Source: Panorpa germanica
Lineage: Eukaryota > Arthropoda > Insecta > Mecoptera > Panorpidae
Reading direction: 5' to 3'
DNA length: 64,000 nt
Assembly (NCBI GenBank): GCA_963678705.1
Contig: OY783204.1
Coordinates: forward strand, 22,454,759 to 22,518,758
Part shown: one piece after another, positions 21,601-34,358 of the stretch
Layout of the letters: each line of letters starts with the position of its first letter
Position numbering within the stretch: the first letter of the stretch is position 1
Program-made: the position numbers and the translations under genes
The notes under the pieces: model-generated
What the model saw: the letters and a program-made list of their open reading frames with translations, nothing else
What the model was told of the DNA's origin: nothing
The model's database searches: none

Positions 21601-23927
21601 AAAGTTCTACTGCTAAGAAATTTGAAGCTACTACCGTTCACGAAGGTAGGACAATCAATTTATTATTATTTATAAGAAATTTGTAAATTACTTATCATTA
21701 TCTCATTCTAAACCATCTTTTCTCCACCCAACTTTTCAATGCTCAATTTTTGTTCTTTTTTCTTTTTATTTATAACTTGCTGACTTCTTAAAACCTCGGT
21801 CTTTTTTCGCACTTTATATTACTCTATCAATATCTACAATACTATACAATACATCTTTATATCACGCCTGGCTCCATATCCTGTCAATAATCAATAAAAT
21901 CTTGTTTTCTTCTTGGCAACAAACGATTCTTTTATCAATTACATTACCTTAATCGCAGCAATGTTTCGACGACACTAGTATACTAGACTTCGAGTTCATT
22001 CCCTGGACCAAAGGGTCTCTATGAGTCTTAGGATAAAACTAGTTAAATCAATCTGAAAAGGGAACACCATTTCCTACATCTTTTAAATCTGTAAAACTCT
22101 TACTTTTACGGTAGGAATAGTAATGTTTACATAAATCTTCTTCCGAGAATTTTACTAAAGAAACACTTGATCAACATATATCTTCTAATTCTTATGATAC
22201 CACAGTTGTCAATAATAGCGTTTATTGCCTATTAAGGAAAACGTTGGCTTCATTTTGAAGTTCTTTGAAATTCACGTAGTAATTTTTAAAAGAACACGTT
22301 GCAATTTAGTTAATAATTACAGTCACACATAAGTTACACAGAATGAACCAAACCCTCTTTTACATTCTTTCACATGCACAGAGGAAAGTGAAAGGAGGTG
22401 CACTTAAGCCCCCCTGCCATGAAAGGATATACACAGAAAGTGATTAGGAAATACAATGTATAACTAAAGTCACTGTTTAAATAAAAACTTAAGGTGTTTA
22501 GTTTGTTGCCTAAACACATTGTCAATCAATTAGTAGTCTTTTTCTATCCTATTTCTTTGAATACTGAGAATTCATCTCCCTGAAAGTAATTCAAGCTAGT
22601 GGCCCCCATTTATCAAATTCATCAAATTTGTTGTAGCTCATTCATTATCAAAGTCATTTGAAACACTTCATAAAATCACCAATATTGCAATGAACTTATG
22701 TCAATTTTTCATTGTTTCCATATCTACAAATATAGAAAAACATCTACCCACTACTTTACAAACCACGGAACAAACTACCCTTATAAAAACTGTAACCTTG
22801 CAACCTAAGCCTACCCCAACACAAGCCACCGCAACATCGATTTTGCCAATAGCAAAATCATCAGCACCTAACGAAATAGGTATGCCATGCTTTGTGATCT
22901 TTGTCAAGTATTACTAGATAATAAACCACATCATTTTTAAATTTGTTCTAATTTCTATATTATATTTACAGAAAAACCAAAATTGGAATCTGATATCGAG
23001 ATGACAGACTCCATTCAAATTCCAGTGATAGTCGCTCCGCCAAGTTTCCCTTTATATTCACCCTCACTTAAACAACAATATCAAAGTCTTCCTGATGTAC
23101 CGGATTATTTGGGAGATTCTCAAGAAATGAGCGCTGAAGAAAATGTTCCTAACGATATCGGGATGATCTTCTCGTATATCACAAAGGTTAATGACCAGTA
23201 TACAGAAAGTGACGGATCAGACTATGTTATAGGAGAAGACGTTGATAGCATCTCCGAGAGTTCGGATAATGAACGTCCTGTGATTCCATCGATATCTTCT
23301 AAATATATGGATCCTGGTTATGTTCCAACTTTTACAGAACAACAAACCCTTAGCTTTGTACCTCACGCAATCGCCGAATTACGAAACGGAAATGTTGATC
23401 CCAACAATGAGGATATGGCACATATGTTTGGTGATTTGTGGGAGTTGATCGTGGAAGAATCTGAACGTGATGAAGATTTTGAACGGATGTCTCCAATTTT
23501 GGAAACGATATTAAGTTCCAATAAACCAAAACATCCAAGAACGAGATATACACGCAGTACTGATACTAAAAGAGACATTGTTAAGCAGCAAGGAAAGCTC
23601 TTATGGAAGAAATTAAACGGGGAGGATGTAAAACCGAAAATGATTCCAATAACTGCAGCAAAGGGAAAAGACCAGGAGGTATCACATTTAGGTAAGGATG
23701 ATAAAAAGGACGAAGACGAAGATTATTATGCTCATGACGACCCTATTGTTACTCCCAAAAAATCTATCGACCCATGGATTAACGAGTTAATAAAATTGAA
23801 TGCTGCTCTTGAAATGATTAAGAAGCGTCAAGCACAAGTATTGAGACCAAGAACAGATGTTGAAGAGCAGGAGGACTACTTTGATGAAGACGTAGATGAC
23901 GAAGATGATACTACATCGGAAAAATAA
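18612..23927 (+). CDS. Gene B: secreted 514-residue basic/acidic disordered protein, four exons
   Basis: I do not recognise this gene. Exons: 18612-18687, 21277-21645, 22736-22879 and 22972-23927. Donors are GTAAGG, GTAGGA and GTATGC; acceptors are TTTCAG, AATATAG and TTTACAG. All three introns are in phase 1, so exons 2 (369 nt) and 3 (144 nt) are symmetric. Exon 1 encodes a signal peptide (MASFYK, then LLFILIILCGSSSA, cleavage near Ala 20). Exon 2 ends in a very basic run, about residues 117-142 (IRRKKTNRKPRRK). Exon 3 is Thr/Pro/Gln-rich. Exon 4 is mixed to acidic, with a DEDEDYY patch, a helical WINELIKLNAALEMIKKRQ segment and a Glu/Asp C-terminus. It is likely an extracellular, largely disordered protein; a matrix, cuticle, silk-like or charge-bridging role is possible but unproven. 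Confidence 0.85.
20155..20280 (+). repeat. Dispersed repeat R-B, copy 2
   Basis: TTTGCCTTGACTTTCTTTCG through ACAAATTTCTAAATATTTC matches 4225-4340. It lies in intron 1 of gene B. Confidence 0.5.
20405..21115 (+). mobile_element. CCCAGTAAACA family element, long copy
   Basis: Starts CCCAGTAAACAATTTGGTGA and ends CTCCAAAATGTTTACTGGG, the same ends as the 250-260 base copies, but spans 711 bases with mostly different interior. No transposase frame is visible. It may be a longer subfamily or hold nested DNA, and it includes a short direct duplication of AATGGTAATAATGGAC near 20795. Confidence 0.65.
21646..22735 (+). other. Intron 2 of gene B
   Basis: A 1.09-kb GT-AG intron (GTAGGA...AATATAG). 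The 121-codon ORF covering exon 2 runs 41 bases into it before a stop. I see no element inside. Confidence 0.75.
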
Positions 23928-24430
23928 ATTATTTAGACAAAGTCAAGATCGAATTAAATTTCATATAAAAATTAACGAATTGGACTAGGAACAGCCCCAG
24001 TAAACAATTTGATGAAACGGCTCAATATTTGAATCATAAACTTAACTTAAACTTGTGTACTTAAAGGTGAAATAATTTCGACATGTGTAGCCCATAAAAG
24101 TTTTAGTCTCTTTGATTTCAAATTGAATCCAAATTGTTTACTGAGTTAGTGTTATTAGTCAAATTTAAAGAATTAAATCGTGATTTGGAATAAAGTGTTC
24201 CAACGGCGTACTACTTCGAAATGCGGCACTGGTTGCGGCAATTAAAGACGAAGGAAGTGTGCAATATTATTAATTAGTTTAATAGTTATTTATTTTTAAG
24301 AGTAGTTTTTTTTAATTTTAAGTTAAAGTAAATTTATTAATTTGGTTGATTAATATATATAGTCTACTTGTATATATTCAAAAATGTAAATAGTTAAATT
24401 TATATATATATAATATTCCATTTAAATAAA
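23923..24430 (+). terminator. 3' end of gene B with poly(A) signals
   Basis: One AATAAA overlaps the stop codon (23923-23928) and another is at 24425-24430. The second is the more plausible signal, giving a 3' UTR of about 0.5 kb that contains a MITE. Confidence 0.45.
23996..24145 (+). mobile_element. CCCAGTAAACA family element, short copy
   Basis: A 150-base version that starts CCCAGTAAACAATTTGATGA and ends CCAAATTGTTTACTGAG. It lies 68 bases past the stop of gene B and so probably within its 3' UTR. Confidence 0.65.
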
Positions 24431-25289
24431 AAATCAATACATAATAACAAGTCTTCAAATTTATCACGCAGGAAAAACACCTCCTATTTCATAGAAGATC
24501 ACTAGAATCCTTTAGAGAGGTTCAAATCTTAACTAGAATATTAATTTCAATTCAAGTTCAAAACCATTTCTTTCAGACATAATTATGGAATATACATTTT
24601 TGTACAAAATATGTATAATTTGTACATATTGTAAAAAATATAATTCACGTAAAATTGTTATAACTTGTTTATAATTATTATAAAGCCTCAATCAAGAGGG
24701 TCACAGTGGTGTACATCGATACACATTGTGGTAATAGCAAAGTTCGCAACTAACTTTAAACCTAACTATTTAATCATTAATACAATCACTTTGTATGACA
24801 ACACTACTAAAAACATTTAAAAACTATTACGCAGACGGTTTAATTGATGATACTATAACTGTGTGTTTTAGGGATTTCAATTCATTCAAGGGATTTGTCT
24901 GGTGTCGATATAAAAGGTTGAGAGCCACTGATTTCTTAACAAGATTTTTTTTAATTGCATTGTCGCTAGTAAACAACTCAATCAGGAATGGAATCTACTT
25001 TTGCTTCATTAAAAAATAGAACTTTTACCCCGAAATGCAAGATCCAAACCATAACATTACGCTATTGCATACAAGATGGCAGCACACGGAGTAAATTATA
25101 TTAAATAATTTATTTAATAAGATTATTTTTACTTTTTACCACAACTTATTAAATAAGGCCACTTAAATAATTTAATTTTAGTATAAAATCTTTTAAAGTA
25201 ATAGTAGTAATTACATAATTAGGTTTTACAATTAAAAGACTATGACGAAAATATCAACAAAAAAATTAAATAAATACAAAAATAGTTGG
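24431..25289. other. Gene-free stretch
   Basis: No feature seen. The 74-codon frame at 24795-25019 has no recognisable content. Confidence 0.4.
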
Positions 25290-25919
25290 AATGGGCTTGT
25301 GCCCTATGTCTTAATTTCTACAAAAGTGTATTATATATTGATAAAGTCGGTTACTAGAACCTCAAATGTTTAATTATTTGTTAATAACTCCTTATATGTT
25401 AAGAGATATTAACAATTAAAAAAGTCATTTTGTCTCTTTAACTATTAAAGGGATTCAACGTTGTACACATTCCAAATGCATGTTACATCACAACCGCTGC
25501 CAACCTTACAGCTCATAAATCTTTGCTATATGCATTTATATATCAAAATATCAAATATTATTTACAGCTATTTCAAGGAACAATAAAATTCCAAAATTAT
25601 GTCTGCCTTATAGCAGGGTTAAATAAAATAAAAACTTATTATTCTTGACTTGACTTGATTATTTCGACTACCAACAGCTACAAAACATTACCACAGCACT
25701 GACCTACTCAACAAATAACTGACTTTTAAACGCATTTCACGTTATACAAATATGGCCGACCATTTCTAGCGCTAAAACTACAATTCAAATTTTTAGTTGC
25801 TATATCTCCGTCAATATTTAGATATTTAATAAAATAGACACGCCAATACACGTGTATTAACATCAACTTCAATCAACAATTGAAAATCGACCACTAAAAA
25901 ATGAGGATACAAGCCCATT
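25290..25919 (+). mobile_element. AATGGGCTTGTG family element, copy 1
   Basis: A 630-base element opening AATGGGCTTGTGCCCTATG and closing with its near inverse ATACAAGCCCATT. Interior blocks (CTCAAATGTTTAATTATTTG, TATGGCCGACCATTTCTAG, ATCTCCGTCAATATTTAGAT) recur at 46618, 51295 (reversed) and 62480. The inverted termini and lack of an ORF fit a MITE or a deleted DNA transposon. Confidence 0.75.
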
Positions 25920-28900
25920 GCTTATGAAAAAAACCCAATAACCCAATCCAAAAGGCCAAAAGGTCCAAATTACTATTAAATAACATATATTATGTATTAT
26001 ATAAAAGTATTGATATAAAGGTAGACTATAAAAATTGAAAGTTTTAAATATAATTTCATTTAAAAAAATAATTAATAAATTAAAAATCAATTTAATAATA
26101 ATAAAGATATTCCATATGTCAGCAGGGTTTGACTGAAAAATATATATTAAAAATATGACCCCTAAAATAGTTCAACCCCAAAAAACAAGCGCACTGTAAT
26201 TTAAAGTAACCCCTATAAATAGGCTGTGAATAATTTAAAGTTTAAATCGCAAATATCCCCTCATTCTATAATGGGCGCTGATTGAGGGGGTCCTGACAAT
26301 TGTTACAATTGAAAATGCTGTATTATTTATACATGTGCAGCTAAGTGAGTTCCACCATTCAGTGCTTCATTTAAAGAACAGTTTACAAGATTAAAACAAT
26401 TTTAATCTGAAGAAAGCATTCGAGAAGAGGCACACTTATAACAAATATAGCTACAAAAATATCACAACTTGCATATTTTACAATGGTTTTAATTAAAAAT
26501 TAAAGCCGGTTCAAAAATCCGAAAAACGACTACGTCACTACAGGAATGAATACGAGGTCTAACACGTTCGATGACAGGTAGAAAGAGAGAGGAAAATGCA
26601 TTCTACATCATTATCTTAGAGTAAGATATATGTGATGAGGCCATAAGAGAGTGTAAAATGTATAAATATTTATTAAATACACAACAAATATAAAATACAA
26701 TTATTAAAAGACAAGACAAGATGATCGAACTATTATAAGCCATTAATTATAAACCAGCTTTACAGTGATGCTGGTGCCAATAAATGGTGAATAGCCGACA
26801 AAAACCGACACCCTTGATTATGAACCAAAACACCCTTTTCATTATTTGTATTGAATTCACCCTGTGTCAAAACGATTTTCTCCGCCTGGTGGCATGCAAT
26901 ATACAATACACTAATACATCATAGGTGGTGCAACAAATAAAGCCAGAAAACTAGTAAAAATGTCTGCACATGCTTGTAAACCAACAGATTACCATTTTAC
27001 AATTGAATTTAATATTAGAAAATATTTGATTTAACTAAAGGGGATAGATATACTAGTGCTTGTATGCTTGAAATTTTAGAATGGAGATTTAAAATTTAAA
27101 ATTATAATTTGGCACCATTGTGTGATTTTGATTTTTATTATCAGCGCTGTTTGATCGCAGATTTAGATTTATTTATTATTCGTATTATATTTTTACGATG
27201 TAATTTTCTACATGATTGCATTGGAATTAATTCCTATTGATAGATTTAATACCATATTTACAAGTGTGTAATTTTAAAAGATTTGGAATTTTTTACTTTA
27301 AAACAGGTTAACAATTAAGAACTATACAATCTATCTAAGAACCATCAATTTCTTTTATAAGTCCAGTAATAGCAATTTACATTAAATTATTTTTAAATCA
27401 TATTTTCATAAACTAATAAATAAAATATTAGGAAATTGAGTTAATACCTTAAACTGTTATTTTAATTTAAATATGTATAGCTCTCAATTGTTGACCCTTT
27501 ACATGTAACATGCATAATAGATTGAAGACTTACCATTACAAATCTTGACTTCTCTATTCTTCACATTTTTAGAAATAAATGTAATGTTACTTGAAGCACA
27601 ATCGTTTACACCATAAAATAGTATTTCACAAATTCTTTATATAAAAAGTTAAAAAAATAAAAATCTGACTACTGTTTTCTAAATTACACTTTACCATTTG
27701 GTTCAAAATATCCCAAAGATAGAAAATTATGAAAGTTTATGAACAGGAAACACTTAAATACACTTTCACACTTGCATATACACTTATTATTTAAATGTTC
27801 AAGATATTATAATTTTAAAGTAATATAATTTTGATTTTAACATTATTTTTTATTGCTACATTGTAAGAATTTGTATTATTATATTTAAAACAAAAAATAA
27901 ATAGAAAACTTGCCTATATATATCTATATGTTCCCTATCTACTAAATATTTTAAAAGAATAAGGTATTTTAAAATGTTTAAGAGTTAAAAAAATATATTA
28001 AATCCAAGTTATAATACGAACCGCATATAATTATTTAGTGTTTATTAAGAAAGAAATTAATAGAAGCAAATACATAAATTAAAAATGTGTTGTGTTAATG
28101 ATTCTAATGAAATAAATCTATCGAATTCATTCTACATCTATTTTACATATGTTACTCCTAGAATTCTGTTATATGAATTTGGCTCTACAACATTTTATAA
28201 GACCTACATCTTTAGAAGCTATTCGAACTCCTCTGATAATTAAAGAGAGAATAAAATAATTGAATAATTACATTTGAAAGAGAAAGAAGTTATTCTATTA
28301 AAGATTTGTGAATGTATATTATCTTGAACATGCATAAATTTTATTTATAAATTTTAAACATACCACTGGACACAAAGATTTTAGTGCTTCACTTTCAGAA
28401 TGTTAGGTTAGTTTTCTTTTCTAATATTTAACATAAGTTCTCTATAATTACTTGTATTAAAATAAGGATTGTTGATCATAATAATTGAATTAAGGACTAA
28501 TTAAAATTATTATTCAGTGTTCAAACCAAAAGTTTTATATTGAAAATAACTGTAACAATGATTCGCGTTCTGGAATGTCTAACACACTATTTTACACAAC
28601 AGTTCTACCGAGCACTCACACGTAAAGTTAGGTTAGTTTTTTTTATATTTTGATGAATTGTAATATATATTATTAATTAAGGAATAGTACAGTGTTTATT
28701 TTATTAATTAAATATATTATTTAATTATTGGTAAATATTATTTAAATATCAAACCAAATGTTTCGAAATATCTGTTTTATAAAGTAGTTTAGATTGGAAT
28801 CTGTGCTTAGCAAAAGCAATCCAACTTTTGCTAATAAGTTAATTAAACTAATTAAATAAGCAATTACTAATTATGTAACTTTTAATAGGAATATATATAT

Positions 28901-31561
28901 TAATATAATATTTTTTATTACCTTTTTAACAGAACTCCCAATAAGTATTTCACAACTTTGCTGACGTGTAATCCTGAAGTTCTACCACCAATGAAGCAAA
29001 AGTGATCTGAAGTTGCATTGTAAGGCGCTTGGTTTCCGCAAATTTATTTAGATTTTACAAACTTATTAAGATATTATTTAAACTGGCACATAAAAATAAA
29101 ATACATTTTTAAAAATCTACATTATAGTTATTAATTTATGCAAAATAAATAATTATTAAAAAAAGAAATAGTCAATGTATAGCGCAGTGCACTAACAATA
29201 TGAGCAACGCCTGAACAGTCTCTATCCGGTTCACAGTTTCTTTTTGCGGACGTGTAACTTACGTTTATTATTTCTAATTATATATGTTGTTGCTTTTTTA
29301 ATTACTTTTTCATATTTTTAATATGAAATTGTATTAATAGTGTTTGTGAATGTGGTTTAATAACTGTGCCAATAAATTTTAATTCAAATAATAGTACTTA
29401 ATTTTATTCATAACAAGATTACGATTTAGAGACTTAACCTATAATTACGCATTAGATTTATTAAAATTTAGGTGAAAATACTGTTACAAAGTAGTATTTA
29501 TTCATTTATAGTTTTCATAATGCATTTCAAAATTCTTTTATAGTCTTAGAAACAATCCTTTTGTAAGACTTTCACCTTTGCTTTTCTACTTTACCTTACA
29601 ATTTAGAACATTTGCTATTTAATAAATTTCAATATTTTTAATATATATTGGTTCTTTAGAACATTATTTTATCATATTACGTAGCAAATATTATTTAAAA
29701 TAATGAATTCATCAAACTCTAGTTGTTTAACATCTTTAAATAATATCAAATACTTCAAACTCCATGGTGGGCTAGGTACTTAAGTCATTTATAAATATAT
29801 TATCAAATTAATAAATACTTCGCTGCAATTAACATTATAAAAACTATATAATGTATGCTACTGTTTATTAGTATTATTCAATCAACATCATTAATAACAG
29901 ATACTGTTCTAATATCAGTCTCATTTTATCCTTTCACTTTTTTAAAATTTAAATTACCTAAACTAAGAAAAACTAAATACTTGTGTTAAAAGTGGACAGA
30001 TTTTGTAATAAGGACACCCAGATATTATCTTTCTTGCTAAAAACAACACGTTGGTAAGTGGTTTTAAAATTTTTAGGCATGTATTTCCATGTTTCATCTA
30101 GGTGCAGGTAGAATTCCAGTTGTATGAATTGCTAATGCTATTCCACATTAAAAGTTTATTCATACAGAGTGTGATTTTTATATGTTTTCTTTTATTAGAA
30201 TTGAAATATCTTAGGAAGTCTTTTGCATAGTCACAGAGTGATAATTTCCTTGTATCTGCTGATTATTCTTGTAACAGGATTTGTAGTTTTAGCATTAAAT
30301 CTGTTTTTGCATTAAGAAATCTGTTCCTGCAAGAGCAGGAGTTATAAATCCATTAAAACAATAACAAAGAATGATTTCTTATGAATTAAAAAAATTAAAG
30401 AAACTACATAGCTATAAATTAAACGCTTGTAAAGTAAAATCTACATTTATAAAAATATTTATATAGTAAAATAGATTTTTTATAAAGTAAAGTATATTTC
30501 AAGTTGTTTACATTAGTGAATCCTTGCAAAATAAATCAAAATCTATCAACCTTGTTGATGTGTAAACGAAACTAGATAACAAGAAAGCTATAAGCAAACA
30601 GTTGCATGCTTCTAGACAAACATTAAATTTCCAAAGTAAACATATCAGACTGAAGGAAGCATAGCTAGATAAACATTATGGTTCCATCAAATCTTGTTGG
30701 GATATAGTCACAATGATGCTATAAAATTGTGTGCTTGTGAATATATATAGAAGGGAAACTAAACATTTAATATGATATACTCGACCTTCCCACAGTAAAT
30801 TCTAATAAGGATAATTCTTTCAAACTATTTTTTAATGTCTAGTTTCTTTTTAGCATTTAGAATAATCAGACTTTAGTTAGGATTGTGTTCCAACATAATA
30901 CATGCCTCAGTTAATAGATATATTTTAATAGTATTTTGGTGAATACTCTTTTCACATTTATGTAACAACATTGCTAATCAAATGTTCCTGTAAATTTGTT
31001 TATTATGTTACTGCTGCAGGTTTTATGTTGTTCTTTTATTTACTGTATATTAAATACTACCTGTACTGTTGATCGTATGTACTCTATTTTAAAATTAGAA
31101 GTTATTTTATTTAAATTCAATTACATTTTTCTGCATCCTTAATTATTTGATAAAATAGTTCGCTAGGGACTGAATTTGGAGTAAACTCTTTTATGGCAAA
31201 AGTTCATAGATATTAATAAATATGATTTCGAATAGAGTCCAAATTGTTGATTGCTCTTGTTCTGATCTTTGTATCTTAGAACTTGTAATTGCATAGGTTC
31301 GAAATGTGCTTGGTAAAAACACAATTGTAGCTTTTGACTAAAAATTCTATTACATACCAAATCATAAAAATTGTATTATAAAAAACCTTATAATATCCAG
31401 CGCCATATTCTACCCATTTTTATAGGTAATTTTGTTCTAATAGGTACAGAACTATAGGTAAAAATACTATTTAAAGCATTGTATAATTTATTACATTTCT
31501 ATACATTTTACTATATTTTAAAATGAACTCATAAAATAAAATAGAGCAGTATTTTGTTGAT
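25920..31561. other. Long AT-rich gene-free region
   Basis: About 5.6 kb with no ORF, repeat pair or RNA gene I can support. Two GTTAGGTTAGTTTT stretches occur near 28403 and 28627. A tRNA-like pattern at 29175-29245 is treated as doubtful. Confidence 0.4.
29178..29245 (+). other. Weak tRNA-like or SINE-like pattern
   Basis: TAGCGCAGTGCAC (A-box-like) is followed 48 bases later by GGTTCACAGTTTC (B-box-like). I could not fold a full cloverleaf with a matching acceptor stem, so at best this is a pseudogene or SINE head. Confidence 0.15.
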
Positions 31562-31794
31562 TCATTGTCCACCAGTACCAAGTAGGAAGTCTTGATAATG
31601 TCGCAATTCTTTGATTGAGATATGACACAGACTCAGTTCTATTTGCCCTTCGACAGATTTCGAATTCTCCAAGGAGTCATAAGCAGACATAGACTGTAAG
31701 ACCCTCCAGGCTATTTGATGAAGAGATGATATAAAAGTGGATTGCAAAGGATTTTCATTTTGAATGGGGAGTAGATGGTAGGAGAGGGAGTTAA
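31562..31794 (-). CDS. Possible terminal coding exon, unknown protein
   Basis: The minus strand has a strong acceptor (GATTCTCTCTTCAG ending at 31795) followed by 76 codons opening in phase 1 and ending HYQDFLLGTGGQ and a stop. The stretch has balanced composition (SLHQIAWRVLQSMSAYDSLE) unlike the AT-biased chance ORFs around it. It might be the last exon of a gene extending to the right, or a remnant. No family recognised and no partner exon found. Confidence 0.25.
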
Positions 31795-31829
31795 CTGAAG
31801 AGAGAATCATTGCTCTCCAGGGGGACACA

Positions 31830-33828
31830 AATCTTTCCTTTTGTAGTGGTCAGACTATGTTTTATATAGATATAGATAGTATTGACAAAGCAGCTTAATA
31901 TAACGATAAAAATATTGAATATATTATTCATACTTTTATAGAAAAGAATACTTTTGAAAATTGTGAATTTATTAAATTTCATACCTCATAAATTGTTTTG
32001 CATATCCATAATGTATCGTGGGCAAAATTGTTAAGGCAGTGGTGTTTAAAGGAAGGTGTCGTTTTTTTAAATTAAAATCTCTGACAATTTGCAAATATTT
32101 TTATTGACATTTAACGGGCCCTCAGATTAAAAGTTTTATAAGTTTCTATCTAAAAATATTGGTAGTCATAGGCTCTTACTAGTAGCTCATTTAATTGTGT
32201 AACAAATAAATTCAATTTTAAAAATATGCATTAGCTGAAAAAGAAATTCAATAGTACACTCAATTTCTTCTTATGGTCACTTCTGAATTCTATTTTTTTC
32301 TACTCATACATTCTTTATTAAGGACCCATTTGGCATCGGACAAGTAACCATATATGACTAGTCCGCCACTGATCGTTAGACTTTCTCTAGAATAATAGTT
32401 TTGATTGTTACGTTGGTTAAAGAACATCTTAATCATTTCATGCTTTGAAGCCTAAGTAAAACATTTTATTATCGGGTGTCGTGTGTTTACACAACGACGA
32501 CTTACTCACAGTTTAGTCTTTCGACAGTTACGGTTGCTTCACATTTTTTGACGTGCAAAGGTCAAGTGTCAGCTTTGCCATTATGCAGCCGGGAATTTTA
32601 TACAACTATTTCAATTTTAAAATTTGTTATCGACACGTCGTTAAACCATTTGTAACTTCAAAAAAATTAAACAAACGTAATTTTTATCAAGAAAGGAGCG
32701 TTTTAAGAACTCGTTTCATATTTCATTCAAGTGCTACTGCAGCCTACGTTTGAAGAGGACTTTCAGATTATTTACCTGATTCTCTATTATTATACCTACA
32801 TAATTATATTCTTAATAAAGAAATAGATTAAGCAAAATATATTTTATAAACACGGTGATCAGTAAATGAGGGAACTATACGGGAACTAAACCTCTTATAA
32901 CGGCTGCATAGAACACCTATTTCTCCCTCCATGGCACTAATGTAATTTCTGAAGAAGATACTCTACTATAATGTGCCATCGGGTATTTTCAAGATAGTAT
33001 ATAAGACAGGGGCAACCACCCAACATAACTACCCAGAATGCTGTTCGAGTTGTAAACGTTGAAAATCGTTTTTGAGATAGTAGTAGTTGCATTATATATG
33101 TATAGACAAAGGGCGAGAAGAAATTAGGGCATGTAATGTGCACTCCGTGTAAAATAGGTGGAGAAATCTAATGCTTGAACGCCTTGATACTGTATACTGA
33201 ATCATTAAACTGTCATTGAAGTTAGTAGTATAATTGCATTTCCGATATACAACCCCGGTTTAATTTTTTTTTTACAAAACAATGAAAGATTTGAAATGTT
33301 AAGTGGCGTCGTTAAGAAATTACTAGATAACGGTCATAGTTAAATATTAAAATTCGTCAGAAATGAAATAAGAATATCAAATTTTCTTATTGTTTTTTTC
33401 AAGGAAGGAAATCTCCCTCGCAATGGAGGGGAGGGTGATCATGGTAAAAGCTACGATAGGTTTTATGGAGCTATATAGTGTATAAACAGCACTATAGTCA
33501 TATTATTCCTGCTCTTTTTGAAAATTACTACTTTTTGAAATAAGTAGTCTAATTTTCTTGTCTAATTTTAAAGGGTACAGTGCTTACATTTTGTATTTCG
33601 TTTAGATACACTGTAAAAAAAATTATCAGTGGAGTATCAGTCCTCTCTGACAACTAAACACTCCTCTCTGGGGGCTTCGTCAGATAGAAATCGTCAGAAA
33701 TTTGGGCCTATATTCGTCACATCGGCAGTCACTGCTCATCTAGGACGAGATTTGCTGGCAATATAGTCAAATTCTCACTAGGTGAGGTATCACAAGAACT
33801 GTTCTATCATAATCCGCTTTGGTCAGAA
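31830..33828. other. Mostly gene-free stretch
   Basis: AT-rich apart from 32470-32760, which holds a small ORF listed separately, and a GC-richer patch at 33640-33800. Confidence 0.35.
32583..32753 (+). CDS. Small basic ORF, possible first exon
   Basis: ATG at 32583 opens 56 codons (MQPGILYNYFNFK...). The product is rich in Lys, Arg, His and Tyr with one acidic residue, as in a mitochondrial presequence. It could be a 5' exon whose continuation I cannot find, since no strong donor precedes the stop. Chance is also possible. Confidence 0.2.
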   Translation: MQPGILYNYFNFKICYRHVVKPFVTSKKLNKRNFYQERSVLRTRFIFHSSATAAYV

Positions 33829-34081
33829 CCCAGTAAACAATTTGGTGAAGTGCCCTATTTAGTGACGTTTCTATCACTATTTCACTTCAATTATAGTTCG
33901 CATCAACTTTATCTTCATTTGTATTCCGACAGGTGGAGTAATTTCGCCATTTGTAGCCGATAAAGTAGACATTTTATATGAAAAAATGTGAGAAACTGAA
34001 CTATAAATGAACTCTTTCATGACAAAGAAATCTGACGTATCTTCAATATGATGTCAAAGTGACTCCAAAATGTTTACTGGG
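33829..34081 (+). mobile_element. MITE, CCCAGTAAACA family, copy 2
   Basis: 253 bases from CCCAGTAAACAATTTGG to CCAAAATGTTTACTGGG, close to 90% identical by eye to 5733-5994 with a few small gaps. Confidence 0.8.
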
Positions 34082-34195
34082 AAAGGATGTTGAGAAGAAC
34101 TAATAGACTGAGACTACTGTAAGTTAAAATAGGGGAGGAAAATAAATAAGAATATTAAGAAATGTATGAAATATTCTTTAGACGCATTTTTTAGG

Positions 34196-34358
34196 CTAAG
34201 GGTGCACTGCAAAAAAAAATAGCGCGGAAATAATAATAATAAAAATATAAATAATAATTTCCGTGCGATTTTTAAATCAACTACAGACTACATGTACATT
34301 TATTTATAAGATTCAATGTATTACAGAATTACGGATTTATTTCCGCGTGCAGCCTTAG
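34196..34358. mobile_element. Small TIR element, CTAAGG...GCGGAAAT
   Basis: CTAAGGGTGCACTGC with GCGCGGAAAT on the left mirrors ATTTCCGCGTGCAGCCTTAG on the right. About 163 bases, no ORF, superfamily unresolved. Confidence 0.55.

Noticed and set aside
22701-23578. Minus-strand ORFs opposite gene B
   Set aside because: Shadows of exons 3 and 4, whose spliced frame is supported by consistent phases.
29178-29245. tRNA gene
   Set aside because: A- and B-box-like motifs only; no acceptable acceptor stem.
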